Shown here in pieces: positions 18,818 through 28,629 of a stretch of DNA of 64,000 nucleotides. The notes beneath the pieces were generated by a model. It did not search any database. It was not told the origin of the DNA and saw only the letters and a program-made list of their open reading frames with translations. The stretch is from Pseudomonadales bacterium (GTDB taxonomy: Bacteria; Pseudomonadota; Gammaproteobacteria; Pseudomonadales; Azotimanducaceae), in NCBI GenBank assembly GCA_022822135.1, contig JAJECH010000059.1, positions 62,001 through 126,000 on the forward strand, written 5' to 3'. How positions within the stretch are numbered: the first letter of the stretch is position 1; the number at the start of each line of letters is the position of its first letter. Both the position numbers and the translations under genes were made by a program.

Positions 18818-21800
18818 AAACCGGTTCGACCACAAACAACAAATCCCCAGCATTCACTTGCTGGCCTGTCGCAACGTTGATCCGATTGACCTTGTAACGG
18901 ATGTTCTCTGAGAAGAACACTTGCTCAACGGTGTTGATATCACGCAACCGCATTGGCGTAAAGACCTTAAACGCTTCAAGCTGACACAACACTTCATCCG
19001 TACCAATGACGTCATTCACACTCACGTAATCCGGATCGCCAGGCGTGGGTTTGATGTAGAAAATCCCAGTCGACGGCGCTAACACCCTCAACTCATTGCT
19101 TTCTTCAATTTGAATGGCATCCCACCCAACCGCTTGCGCGTCTACCGCCGCCATATCGTCGATCTCTTCGATCAAGGCATCCGCATCGATCGTTTTCAGC
19201 AATTTAGGTAAATAGCTCGTATCGTAGATGCCATCGAGAAAACCCTTGTCGGTAAGAATCGTTCGTAACAACGGGATATTTGTGTAAATACCCTCAAGTG
19301 TCACTTGACTTAAATAGTCGACCAGCTTCTTCGCAGTCGTTTCGCGGTCATCACCGTGGGCGATGACCTGCATGATCATGCTGTCGTAATACGGCGAAAT
19401 GAACTTACCTTGACCAGCGGTACTGATGATCTCAATGTCTTCATCATTTGGGAAATCCCACTTCGTGATTTCACCGGCGCTCGGGCGTAAAACCAACTCA
19501 CCGTCGCTATCACGAACCAATCGTTCAGCGTTGATTCGAGCCTCAATTGCGTACCCGTCGGAACTCACCTCAAGATCCTTGATGCTCTCACCACCTGCGA
19601 TACGGAATTGCTCTGCGACAATGTTCACGCCCGACACCAGCTCAGTTACCGGGTGTTCTACCTGAAGCCGAGTATTCATCTCCATGAAATACACGGCGTC
19701 CGAATCTAGATCGTAAATAAACTCAACCGTACCGGCACCGACGTAACCAACGCCTCCAGCAATCGCCGCACTGCTCTCGACGACATTTTCTAGCAAATTG
19801 TCAGGCAACATCGTTGAACCAGATTCTTCGATGACTTTTTGCTTGTCTCGTTGCACGCTGCAATCACGAATACCAAGCACCTTGGTGTTCCCTTGGCTAT
19901 CGCGTAACACTTGTGCTTCTATATGACGCAGTTTGGTCACGAACTTCTCAAGATACACATCGCCATTACCAAACGCAGCACGCGCTTCAACGGTGACCCT
20001 CTGGAATGCTTCGTAAAAGCTCGCGGCCGACTCGACAACTTGAATGCCCTTCCCGCCACCGCCATGTACCGCCTTGATCAAGACGGGATAACCGATTTCT
20101 TCGGCCATCTCCGCCGCAGCGTCTACATCTGTGACGACTCCATGACTCCCCGGCACCACCGGCACACCAAACGCGATCGCAGACTTGATGGCATTGGACT
20201 TGTTCCCCATCGTCTCCATACTGCTGACCGGAGGACCGACGAAGTTAATTCCATGTGATCGGATGAGCGATGCGAACTGACTGCTCTCTGAAAGGAACCC
20301 GATTCCCGGATGCAAGGCATCAACGTGCTCGTTCTCGGCTACAACCAACACCGAGCGCGCGTTCAAATAGCTCTCGTCTGGTGTACTGCCGCCAATCGAC
20401 ACTAATTGATCCTTAAGCCCAAGCATGTCAGCCGCGACTGACTCAACGTCAGGATCAGATTGGACAAGAACGGTTTCGATGTTCTGGGATTGCGCAACTT
20501 TCACGATCTTAGAAGCCGCACAACCACGGGCATGCACGAGGACGCGTCGGACCGGGCGATAAAGGTCTTGATCATCGACCTGTCTCGGCGCCGAAAGCGG
20601 AAGAGCGGTACCGATCGTGTAGTCGTCGCTCAGCACCGTTGCGACCGCATCCTCCACCGTGGCAGTAGGTGTTGGAATGTCCGGATCGATTCCGCGCAGA
20701 TCCGCATCGAGTTCACCGAAGAACGGATGTTTAACCAAACCTTGCATGGATTCTGGATTACTGGCAAGATAGTTTGCGAGGATGGATTCAGCAGGAAGAT
20801 GACTCGGAATCACGATCTGCCCCGCAAACGGCATACTCGTACCAGAAAAGTAATGCGTATGAACCAAGGGATGCGTAACGAAACTCGCCTGAGCGCCACC
20901 TGTGCAATCACCATGACCGAACACGATCACAGGAAGATCGAAGTCGCAAATGAAGCGAGTGATGCGATCGTTGATCGCGGCCATCGAAAACAATGCGCCA
21001 GCCCCTTCCTTTGTCTGCATACCTCCAGACGAGATGAAACAAACGACTGGGAGCTGCTGTTCTGCACACCGGACCAACAACGTACAGAACTTCTCCGCAC
21101 TCGCCATATCAAACGCACCCGCCTGGAAGTCGGGATTCGAGATCACTGCACCTACTCGTACTTCGCGTTTTGCTAGTTTGAACTTGCCGATACCCGTGAC
21201 GACACCAGCAGGTGGTTCGTCCTTGTCCAGAGCCTTCTCTATCGATTCGCGGAATCCAGGGAAATCGCATGGGTCGCTGCTCAGCATATCCCGACCATAC
21301 TCTTCAAATTCCGTGAAGAACCGATCGATGAATGCCTGGTGACTGGTGAGTCTCAATCGTTTGTAGTCGTTCAGCGTCTCTTGAATCTGTAAATCTCGAT
21401 ATGCAATCTGCAGCCGATTCCAGAAGTCACGGCGCCTACCGATGTTTTTCGGTCGAATGTTGCCAGAGAACTTCCCGTCGCCTCGTTCGCTGTCGACATA
21501 AGTTGTCAAAAGTCCCTCGAAGAACTCCTTCACCACGACGAACAAAGTGTCTGACAGGTCCGTGTGAATGAGCTTCTTCCACTCTTCAACAGTCGCGAAG
21601 AATGTCTTGCTAAGCCTCGTTTTAGACAACTGGCGAAACCAGTCCAGAAAGGCATCACGGCGTTTACGTACCGTTCCGTCGTCTCGCTCGTCGTCAGGTT
21701 CGATTTGATTCAAAGCCGCAGTGAACGTCTCATCGATCAAGTCCGCGACGGTTTGGCGGTCTAAAGACTGCGTGCGCTGCGCTTGGTCAGCGATCTGCAC

Positions 21801-23678
21801 GAGCCGATCCAGTAGCTCGTCATAAATAACGTCGAAGAGTTGGAAATTTCGGATCTCCTCAACGAAGTCGTCGCGAAGATCTATGTTCAACAAGACATCG
21901 ACGATGCTCAAGTCGGTTGCCTCTTCTCCGACCACGGTGAGCTCTCGAGGTTGCCGCAAGTACGTACCAAACCGCTCATTGAGAACCCGACGATTAGCTT
22001 GAATCGGTGAGGTCAAGTTATCGCTTGCGTCCTCGTCCAATGGACCAGAGACGATTGCTAGGTTGAGTTCGACGGAGAGTTGCATGCGCAGTTGCTCGAC
22101 CGAGTAACTGTGACGCCAGTCACTCGTGCGTAAGAACATCTTCTTACCGTCGTACGAAAAACGCTCCATTAATGAAGGCATCAATTCAGTATCAGCTGAC
22201 ATCGTGTTCATTAGCTGATTGACGTCGGCGATGTCACCAGGCGTGACGAAGAAAGCTGAATCCGTTGCGTTAGATAGGTTCTGGTGCAATAGCGCCAAGT
22301 TGCCTGCGGATTCGATTTTCCAATGGTTGTACAGATAACTCACGTACGTTGCGAGCAGGGATTGTCGGGCTGCTTCGAAGTTTGCCTTTGGCTCTCCGCG
22401 GATTAAGCTCAAGAGAGTGCCACGACTCTCATCCTTTTCAGATTTTCGCGCAACATAGTTCTTCCAAGCAGAATTTAGCGACGTGTCGTACATCAACCGA
22501 TCAGGATCGAGTAACCACCGAAAGTAAATTCGATTACGCTCCCGTTCCATCCGCGACTGTAAATCACCAACCGTCTTGCGTCGAGTGGTTAGACGACCAT
22601 ATTGTTGCTTGCTAGCCGCTTTGATTCGTCGTCGAACGCGTAAGTAACGAAGGTAGCGAAGTGCATCACCGAAGACATTGCTGAATTCTGTCGGTGTTCC
22701 AAAACCACCAAGCGCACCGAAGTTCTCACGTTTCTTCGCACGCGACGAAGGTTCTAGATAGCGTGTCAGGGCTTGTCGGTGATACTCCACAATGTACGGA
22801 TTGCTCGCGACGAAGGCACGGGCACTTTTTTCAATGGAGTCAATTCCGGTAACGATCGCTTTCTTTAGATTGTTGAACTTGTGCTCTTCGCCAGGTACGT
22901 AGTCGATGATGCCATCAATGTTGCCTCGATTCATCAACTCGAACGGCGAAAGTCCGACCTGCTTGGCACACTCTTGCCACGAGAGGTTCAACCGCCGTGC
23001 GATGCTCGCCAAACCCTGTGGTTGAATGGTGCTGAAGACCCCGTCTCGCAATGAAAGGATCATGTTGCTTGCAGCGAGAGGAATCGCGCCGCCTGAGTAC
23101 CCGACGCCGAAAATGATGCCAAGATTCGGTACATCAACCGCTGACATCTCAGCGATCAGCAGTGAGATCTGGTGGGCTTGGTTGTTTCGATTCGCGATTT
23201 CATCGCCCGCCGCTCCCGGCGTGTCCATCAAACTCACGATCGGTATGTTGCGCTGACTACACCGGCGTACGAATTGCGCTGCCTGTCGATGGTGCTCAGG
23301 CATCCACTCCCCGTTTCTCTCCCGACGATTTTGCGCGACCACTCCGATCGGCCGAACACCGTTGGGAAACTCAACATCGATAACAGCGTCGAGATAAGGC
23401 CCTTCGTCCGTCAGTTCTCGGACGTTGCCTAACTGTGGAACGATTTCCGATGCGCTCGCCCGACGTGTGTTTTCACCGGGACTGACCACTCGTTCAATGT
23501 ATGAATCGATATCCAGTCGATCGAGCGCCGCAGCTTCACGCGCAATCTCGTGCGCGGACAGCAACCCTTGAACGCTAAACACCGCCTCTGGATCCGCTGA
23601 GGGAAACAGATCGAATTCCTTTGCGAGCCGTTCGGCTATCAAATAAAGCCGATCGCCTTCCTTTATCGCACTGTCCAT
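18789..23678 (-). CDS. Single-chain biotin-dependent acyl-CoA carboxylase: CT-alpha, helical linker, CT-beta, biotin carboxylase, biotinyl domain
   Basis: About 1630 residues; counted from an in-frame TTG at 23723 it would be 1644, but the ATG at codon 16 is preferred. Domains, in 1644-numbering: AccA-like carboxyltransferase ~100-330 (MDTPGAAGDE; GVGYSGGAIPLA); a ~480-residue mostly helical segment (330-810) with no family I recognise; AccD-like half ~830-1030 (FISSGGMQTKEG; DCTGGAQASF) lacking the AccD zinc finger; biotin carboxylase ~1056-1510 (HGGGGKGIQ; EMNTRLQVEHP; ARINAE); biotinyl domain ~1545-1635 with acceptor Lys1586 in LEAFKVF. It should carboxylate acetyl-CoA or another acyl-CoA with ATP and bicarbonate. 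Active-site residues look intact. It is divergent from moaB-thiolase-fabY. The substrate is unproven. Confidence 0.88.
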   Translation of the reverse strand: MDSAIKEGDRLYLIAERLAKEFDLFPSADPEAVFSVQGLLSAHEIAREAAALDRLDIDSYIERVVSPGENTRRASASEIVPQLGNVRELTDEGPYLDAVIDVEFPNGVRPIGVVAQNRRERNGEWMPEHHRQAAQFVRRCSQRNIPIVSLMDTPGAAGDEIANRNNQAHQISLLIAEMSAVDVPNLGIIFGVGYSGGAIPLAASNMILSLRDGVFSTIQPQGLASIARRLNLSWQECAKQVGLSPFELMNRGNIDGIIDYVPGEEHKFNNLKKAIVTGIDSIEKSARAFVASNPYIVEYHRQALTRYLEPSSRAKKRENFGALGGFGTPTEFSNVFGDALRYLRYLRVRRRIKAASKQQYGRLTTRRKTVGDLQSRMERERNRIYFRWLLDPDRLMYDTSLNSAWKNYVARKSEKDESRGTLLSLIRGEPKANFEAARQSLLATYVSYLYNHWKIESAGNLALLHQNLSNATDSAFFVTPGDIADVNQLMNTMSADTELMPSLMERFSYDGKKMFLRTSDWRHSYSVEQLRMQLSVELNLAIVSGPLDEDASDNLTSPIQANRRVLNERFGTYLRQPRELTVVGEEATDLSIVDVLLNIDLRDDFVEEIRNFQLFDVIYDELLDRLVQIADQAQRTQSLDRQTVADLIDETFTAALNQIEPDDERDDGTVRKRRDAFLDWFRQLSKTRLSKTFFATVEEWKKLIHTDLSDTLFVVVKEFFEGLLTTYVDSERGDGKFSGNIRPKNIGRRRDFWNRLQIAYRDLQIQETLNDYKRLRLTSHQAFIDRFFTEFEEYGRDMLSSDPCDFPGFRESIEKALDKDEPPAGVVTGIGKFKLAKREVRVGAVISNPDFQAGAFDMASAEKFCTLLVRCAEQQLPVVCFISSGGMQTKEGAGALFSMAAINDRITRFICDFDLPVIVFGHGDCTGGAQASFVTHPLVHTHYFSGTSMPFAGQIVIPSHLPAESILANYLASNPESMQGLVKHPFFGELDADLRGIDPDIPTPTATVEDAVATVLSDDYTIGTALPLSAPRQVDDQDLYRPVRRVLVHARGCAASKIVKVAQSQNIETVLVQSDPDVESVAADMLGLKDQLVSIGGSTPDESYLNARSVLVVAENEHVDALHPGIGFLSESSQFASLIRSHGINFVGPPVSSMETMGNKSNAIKSAIAFGVPVVPGSHGVVTDVDAAAEMAEEIGYPVLIKAVHGGGGKGIQVVESAASFYEAFQRVTVEARAAFGNGDVYLEKFVTKLRHIEAQVLRDSQGNTKVLGIRDCSVQRDKQKVIEESGSTMLPDNLLENVVESSAAIAGGVGYVGAGTVEFIYDLDSDAVYFMEMNTRLQVEHPVTELVSGVNIVAEQFRIAGGESIKDLEVSSDGYAIEARINAERLVRDSDGELVLRPSAGEITKWDFPNDEDIEIISTAGQGKFISPYYDSMIMQVIAHGDDRETTAKKLVDYLSQVTLEGIYTNIPLLRTILTDKGFLDGIYDTSYLPKLLKTIDADALIEEIDDMAAVDAQAVGWDAIQIEESNELRVLAPSTGIFYIKPTPGDPDYVSVNDVIGTDEVLCQLEAFKVFTPMRLRDINTVEQVFFSENIRYKVNRINVATGQQVNAGDLLFVVEPVSKEPESAEN

Positions 23679-23795
23679 ATGGCGGAGACTCAAACTCGCT
23701 AACGTTAAAATTCTACCGTGCAAATTGCATGGTAACCCGAGTAGCCAACGGCTACGCGATCGGCATTTCCCCTAACAAATCGGCGACGAGAAACA

Positions 23796-24308
23796 ATGTC
23801 AAACTTGGCCATCGCCGTTTTGACCGTATCCGATACACGAACTCCTGAGACCGATTCTTCAGGCGATCTTATAGCCGACTTGTTAACGCAAGACGGCCAT
23901 CAACTCACGGCACGCGCCATTGTTAAGGACGATATCTACGAGGTACGCAAAATCGTAAGTGCTTGGATAGCAGATCCGACGATTCATGTCGTGGTTTCGA
24001 CTGGTGGCACCGGCTTTAGCGGACGCGACACAACGCCCGAGGCTTTACTACCGCTTTTTGATACGACGATTGATGGTTTCGGCGAGCTCTTCCGCCAAGT
24101 TTCTTATGAGGAAATCGGTAGTTCGACGATTCAATCCCGCGCAGTAGGCGGAATCGCAAACGACACCTTGATATTTGCCCTTCCCGGTTCTAACGGAGCA
24201 TGTCGTACGGGTTGGGAAAAAATCCTTCATAATCAACTAGATGCGGACTTTCGACCATGTAATTTCGCCGAGTTGATCCATCGAAAATTAGAAAACGGAA
24301 ACCATTAA
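23796..24308 (+). CDS. moaB: Molybdenum cofactor biosynthesis protein MoaB-like
   Basis: 170 residues of the MogA/MoaB fold, which binds molybdopterin and, in MogA-type proteins, adenylylates it. Motifs: LTVSDTRTPETDSSG at the N-terminus, STGGTGFSGRDTTPEA, and ALPGSNGACRTGWEKIL. Length matches E. coli MoaB. The stop overlaps the ATG of the thiolase gene by one base (TAATG), so the two are co-translated. A functional link with fatty-acid genes is not obvious; the operon may simply be a mixed one. The promoter must lie in the 117 bases shared with the divergent carboxylase gene. Confidence 0.92.
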   Translation: MSNLAIAVLTVSDTRTPETDSSGDLIADLLTQDGHQLTARAIVKDDIYEVRKIVSAWIADPTIHVVVSTGGTGFSGRDTTPEALLPLFDTTIDGFGELFRQVSYEEIGSSTIQSRAVGGIANDTLIFALPGSNGACRTGWEKILHNQLDADFRPCNFAELIHRKLENGNH

Positions 24309-25456
24309 TGACAGCGTATTTACTAGGCGCGAAACGCACACCAATCGGCAGCTTTCAAGGCTCGTTGAGCGACCGAAGCGCAACAGATTTAGGCGCACAC
24401 GCCATTCAGGCAAGTCTTAACCATGCGAACGTTTCAGCTAATCAGATCGACGAGGTATTGATGGGGTGTGTCGTAAGCGCTGGATTGCGCCAAGCTCCTG
24501 CCCGACAAGCCATGCGAAAAGCAGGAATCGACGACACGACGCCAGCGACAACAATCAACAAGGTGTGTGGATCCGGAATGAAAGCCACCATGCTCGCTAG
24601 CGATCAAATCAATCTAGGTCACGCTAACTTCGTGATCGCAGGTGGTATGGAAAGCATGACGAATGCGCCATTTATCGTTCAAGGTGCACGTCAGGGTCTA
24701 CGAATGGGTCACGGCGAGCTGTCCGATACGATGTTCTGCGACGGACTTGAGGACGCCGAAACGGGCAAATCGATGGGTAGCTTCGCGCAGGAAACGGCTG
24801 ATGAGCATCAGCTAGGGCGTGAAGCGATGGACGAATATGCCATCAATTCTGTAAGACGTGCTTTAGCGGCAATGGATGCTGGCGACTTGAAGTCAGAAAT
24901 CGAACCGTTTGAGGACGTCATCGAAGACGAGCAGCCTCGAAGATCAAAGATCGACCGCATCCCAACGCTTCGACCTGCATTCGCAAAAAATGGGACGATC
25001 ACAGCCGCCAACGCATCATCCATTAGCGACGGTGCCTCGGCGCTTGTCATCGCAAGTGAACAAGGGGTACGTGACGCCAACGGCGAACCGCTCGCACGCA
25101 TCGTCGCTCATGCGACGAATGCGATTCATCCTTCGAAATTCACGCTCGCACCGGTTGGTGCTATCGAAAAGGTACTGGACAAAGCAGGCTGGCGTGCCGA
25201 CGATGTCGACCTATTCGAAATCAATGAAGCATTCGCCATGGTCACGATGTTGGCAATTTCTGAACTGGGGCTTGATCGGGAAAAGGTGAATATTTATGGT
25301 GGAGCATGCGCTCAAGGGCATCCCATCGGATCGACAGGTAGTCGCCTCTTGGTAACGCTCGCGCACGCACTTAGTGCGACAAACCAGCAGAAAGGCGTTG
25401 CCGCGCTCTGTATCGGTGGCGGTGAAGCCACAGCGATCGCGATTGAACGAGTCTAA
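24308..25456 (+). CDS. Acetyl-CoA C-acetyltransferase (thiolase)
   Basis: 382 residues. The acyl-accepting Cys87 is in INKVCGSGMKA, the His in CAQGHPIGSTGS, and the second Cys in ALCIGGGEATA. EINEAFAMV is standard for thiolase II. It makes or splits acetoacetyl-CoA. The usual NVNGGAIALGHP loop reads IYGGACAQGHP here, a modest deviation. Starts at the ATG overlapping the moaB stop; fabY follows 34 bases later on the same strand, so the three are likely one operon. Direction (biosynthetic or degradative) cannot be decided. Confidence 0.92.
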   Translation: MTAYLLGAKRTPIGSFQGSLSDRSATDLGAHAIQASLNHANVSANQIDEVLMGCVVSAGLRQAPARQAMRKAGIDDTTPATTINKVCGSGMKATMLASDQINLGHANFVIAGGMESMTNAPFIVQGARQGLRMGHGELSDTMFCDGLEDAETGKSMGSFAQETADEHQLGREAMDEYAINSVRRALAAMDAGDLKSEIEPFEDVIEDEQPRRSKIDRIPTLRPAFAKNGTITAANASSISDGASALVIASEQGVRDANGEPLARIVAHATNAIHPSKFTLAPVGAIEKVLDKAGWRADDVDLFEINEAFAMVTMLAISELGLDREKVNIYGGACAQGHPIGSTGSRLLVTLAHALSATNQQKGVAALCIGGGEATAIAIERV

Positions 25457-25490
25457 CACCGAGACGCTTACCTAGCCTCAGGTTTCCGTG

Positions 25491-27338
25491 ATGGTTCCAC
25501 TTCCAGTAATTGTTGGATTTGGCGGAGTCAATCCCGCCGGACGCGTGTCATTCCATCACTCGTATCGACGCACCGTTATAGATGCGCTCGATGAAACAAA
25601 GCAAGCGACTACGTACAAGTCACTTGCCGTCTTAATGGGTTTGCAGGACCAACTCCGCGACTCGCCGGGACCTACGAAGGACTTCATCGAAAACCACACA
25701 CTGATTCGTCGGATTGAACTCTGGGATCCAGACCACATCGATGTGCATAGTCGTGCGAAACTGAAGGCGAAAGACGGCTCACCGTTGGTTATACGCATGT
25801 CGCAAAAACAATTGCCTACCGAGATTCCCGAAAGTTGGCACGTCAAGGCGATTGACGACGGTGACGTTGAAGTCACCGTTAGCGACGCTGCACAAGTCTT
25901 GCTTAATGACACACGATCGTCGCGAGTCACCTCGGCGGGTCAACTACCTACCGGTTACGATCCAGCCTCCCTCTACGCTTCCCGAAATCACCCACGAGGG
26001 TTACAGCTCGCGATCGTGGCTTCTTCAGATGCGGTCAACTCGATCGGAATCGATTGGGCCGATTTACAGAGTCTAGTACGACCAGACGAGTTTGCGGTTC
26101 ATGCTGGGTGTGCCATGGGGCAACTGGATACACATGGTGCCGGCGGATTGTTGCAAGCGCCGTTCTTAGGAAAACGGCCGACATCAAAACAAGCCGCTCT
26201 TTGCCTTGCCGAGATGGCAGCAGATTTCACAAACGCATATGTGACCGGATCACTCGGAAGTACAGGTGGAGCCATCGGGGCTTGTGCCACTTTTCTCTAT
26301 AACGCTAAGCAGGGTATTGACGAGATTCGTTATCGTGGGAAGCGGATCGCGGTCGTTGGGAGTACCGAAGCGCCTGTAACGCCTGAACTGGTTGAAGCGT
26401 TTAGAACCATGGGTGCATTAGCTGAGGACGAAGCGTTAATGGCGTTAGACGGGTCGAATGAGCCCGACAACCGCCGAGCGTGCAGGCCATTCTCATCGAA
26501 TGCAGGATTCACAATTTCGGAAGCGGGTGTGTTTCTAGTGTTGATGGATGAGAAACTCGCGCTCGAATGTGGGGCAGAAATCTACGGTTCTATCGCCGAC
26601 ATCTATGTCAACGCGGATGGCTACAAGAAGTCGATCCCCGGTCCAGGTATTGGGAACTACATCACGGTTGGTAAAGCGCTTGGTCTCGCACGTTCAATCG
26701 TCGGCGAGGATGTCGTCAGTAATCGTTCGTTTATCCATGCACACGGTACAGGTACGCCACAAAATCGAGTTACCGAGTCTCACATCCTCAGTGAAATGGC
26801 AAAGGCGTTCAATATTGAGAAGTGGCCTGTTGCGGCGATCAAGTCTTACCTCGGACACACCTTAGCGCCTGCCTCAGGGGATCAGATTACTTCAGCACTA
26901 GGTACCTGGACTGAAGGTTGGATTCCGGGTATAGCAACGATCGATCACATCGCAGATGACGTGTACAGTGAGAATCTGAGAATCGATTCAAGCCACTTGG
27001 AGGTAGGACCCGACGGCACGGACGTTGCACTCGTCAATTCAAAAGGGTTCGGCGGCAACAATGCAACAGGAGTCCTGCTATCGCCATCCAAAACTAGGGA
27101 ACTTATTACGTCGCGTCACGGCAAGGGTGTTTTTAATAATTACGAAGCGAAACGAGAGAAAGTTCTAGAGAATGCACACCAGTACGACGAAAAGGCACTT
27201 GAAGAAATTCCAGAACCGATTTATCGCTTCGGTAACGGCGTGATCGAAGGCGATGAATTAGGAATTAGTTCGGAATCAATTGATGTACCCGGCTACTTGA
27301 GAAATGTCGACTTAAATATCAAGAATCCGTACCAGTAG
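25491..27338 (+). CDS. fabY: Beta-ketoacyl-ACP synthase of the FabY type
   Basis: Condensing enzyme of 615 residues, matching the length of Pseudomonas FabY (about 630), which starts fatty-acid synthesis from acetyl-CoA and malonyl-ACP in place of FabH. The start PVIVGFGGVNPAGRVSFHH, a ~150-residue N-terminal extension not found in FabF, and RNHPRGLQL match that group as I remember it. The active-site Cys is in GAIGACATFLYN (about Cys265). The two His are in HAHGTGTPQNRV and KSYLGHTLAPASGD. The ATG at 25491 is preferred over the adjacent GTG because CAGGT stands 7-8 bases upstream. The 3' end has a decayed duplicate near 44.1 kb. Confidence 0.88.
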   Translation: MVPLPVIVGFGGVNPAGRVSFHHSYRRTVIDALDETKQATTYKSLAVLMGLQDQLRDSPGPTKDFIENHTLIRRIELWDPDHIDVHSRAKLKAKDGSPLVIRMSQKQLPTEIPESWHVKAIDDGDVEVTVSDAAQVLLNDTRSSRVTSAGQLPTGYDPASLYASRNHPRGLQLAIVASSDAVNSIGIDWADLQSLVRPDEFAVHAGCAMGQLDTHGAGGLLQAPFLGKRPTSKQAALCLAEMAADFTNAYVTGSLGSTGGAIGACATFLYNAKQGIDEIRYRGKRIAVVGSTEAPVTPELVEAFRTMGALAEDEALMALDGSNEPDNRRACRPFSSNAGFTISEAGVFLVLMDEKLALECGAEIYGSIADIYVNADGYKKSIPGPGIGNYITVGKALGLARSIVGEDVVSNRSFIHAHGTGTPQNRVTESHILSEMAKAFNIEKWPVAAIKSYLGHTLAPASGDQITSALGTWTEGWIPGIATIDHIADDVYSENLRIDSSHLEVGPDGTDVALVNSKGFGGNNATGVLLSPSKTRELITSRHGKGVFNNYEAKREKVLENAHQYDEKALEEIPEPIYRFGNGVIEGDELGISSESIDVPGYLRNVDLNIKNPYQ

Positions 27339-28083
27339 ACGTCAGAGATAGACCTATCGCGCGGATCAATTAAAAACCGCCCATAGACACGTTGTTATTT
27401 GAATCTCGAATAAATACCTAAAGTTCAATTTCCACGCATTCGCGAAGCTAAATGAGCTTCGAAACTCCTCGACGTTGGCAAGGAGCTAACGTCCTACTAA
27501 GATAGCGACTATCTAATTGATTTTACAAGCTTATTTCGTAATAGGACTTCGAAGAGTGCCTAGCGAAAGCGATTGAGATGACGCAGCAACAGTGTCAGCT
27601 CCCCGCGAACGTACTGGAACTGCCAAATCCTGAACCGACGCTGCCTGCTCGCGTCCGCGATCGCGAAGAATGTATTAGTAAGTCTCGACCTACGAGATTA
27701 ATCGCCTATTCACATGAAATGTCACTAAGACTGTCGTATGATCACTAAAATATAGTTTAATTCGCGCTTAATCTTTTAATCGTTCTATATATAGACGACG
27801 TGTTCTATATCCTCTGTCTTTCTATATTTCAAAAGCGTTAGTTGGAGCAAGCACCATTTACCATCGGCGTTTAGGATGCAATGCACTGGCAACCTCGTTT
27901 ATCCCGATTGAGACGCGCGTCGTGAAGAGGCCGCGATGCAGGCGTCGTTACGCAGTCAAACAACACGGAGCTCATTGAATATCCATGCGGAAACGCCACT
28001 CAAATGCCAGAAGGAAGCGACTAGAAAAGGTACAGACGAGGCAGCTTCTCGGCTTTCCTAATTCTCATTCAAGTGGCCGACCC
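27339..28083. other. Non-coding stretch, partly AT-rich, after fabY
   Basis: No convincing gene. The first ~45 bases resemble the sequence after the fabY relic at 44.2 kb. A block near 27470-27495 (CTCCTCGACGTTGG) resembles 44340-44360 inside a small membrane-protein gene. A 56-codon ORF at 27578-27748 on the plus strand has no ribosome-binding site and I do not call it. 27740-27860 is AT-rich. Confidence 0.5.
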
Positions 28084-28620
28084 ATGTCACGGCTTGTACT
28101 CCTGAGTGCGGCTTTGTCGGCTCTCGCGCTCGCGAACGTCCATGCGCAAGAAACCGATGAGACACCGGCGTTTGCGGTACAGAGAACCGCAACCATCGAT
28201 CACCCATTGCTCGTGCTACCACGCGCATCCGCCGACGGCGAAGCACGTGTTGATGACTGGCAGTTAAGCGTGACAATCGAGAACGGCGTGCGCATCTATC
28301 GGGCGAAACGCGGCGATCGCGTGCACACGCATCGCGCACCGCTCGTTATGCAGCGATACGTTGCGTTCAATCCTGACAAGAGCCGATTTGAGGAGTTAGC
28401 GAAAAACCTCCGCGTCGAACTCAGCGATTCTGACGCGCTCGAGTACGTGATTGAAACTGCCGGCGGTACCGGCGGTAAAGCATATCCATTGCTGGGATTT
28501 GCATACGTACACCTGCCAGCCGACGCGGATCCGTTTCGCGCCTTGCAATCGATCAAAGACCTGTCCGTTGTGGTCAGCGTCCGCTTAACTGTAAAAGGAC
28601 CAAAGATCGTACCACGCTGA
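28084..28620 (+). CDS. Small secreted protein preceding the subtilase
   Basis: 178 residues from the ATG at 28084, chosen because it opens a standard signal peptide (LVLLSAALSALALANVHAQ, cleavage after AQ). The frame is open further upstream but that part is not protein-like. The mature ~155 residues have no family I recognise. The C-terminal third (LLGFAYVHLP, then VVVSVRLTVKGPKIVPR) is beta-rich and its spacing recalls subtilase propeptides or inhibitors, but that is only an impression. It lies 9 bases before the subtilase start, so the two are almost certainly co-expressed. A chaperone, inhibitor or partner of the protease is the leading guess. Confidence 0.72.
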   Translation: MSRLVLLSAALSALALANVHAQETDETPAFAVQRTATIDHPLLVLPRASADGEARVDDWQLSVTIENGVRIYRAKRGDRVHTHRAPLVMQRYVAFNPDKSRFEELAKNLRVELSDSDALEYVIETAGGTGGKAYPLLGFAYVHLPADADPFRALQSIKDLSVVVSVRLTVKGPKIVPR

Positions 28621-28629
28621 GCCTATCAC

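Noticed and set aside
18789..23678. Reading the carboxylase as pyruvate or propionyl-CoA carboxylase alpha fused to an unrelated protein
   Set aside because: Both carboxyltransferase halves show AccA- and AccD-type crotonase-fold motifs; no pyruvate-carboxylase TIM-barrel motifs are visible.
27578..27748. 56-codon plus-strand ORF after fabY
   Set aside because: No Shine-Dalgarno sequence and no recognisable protein pattern; kept only as a note in the intergenic entry.
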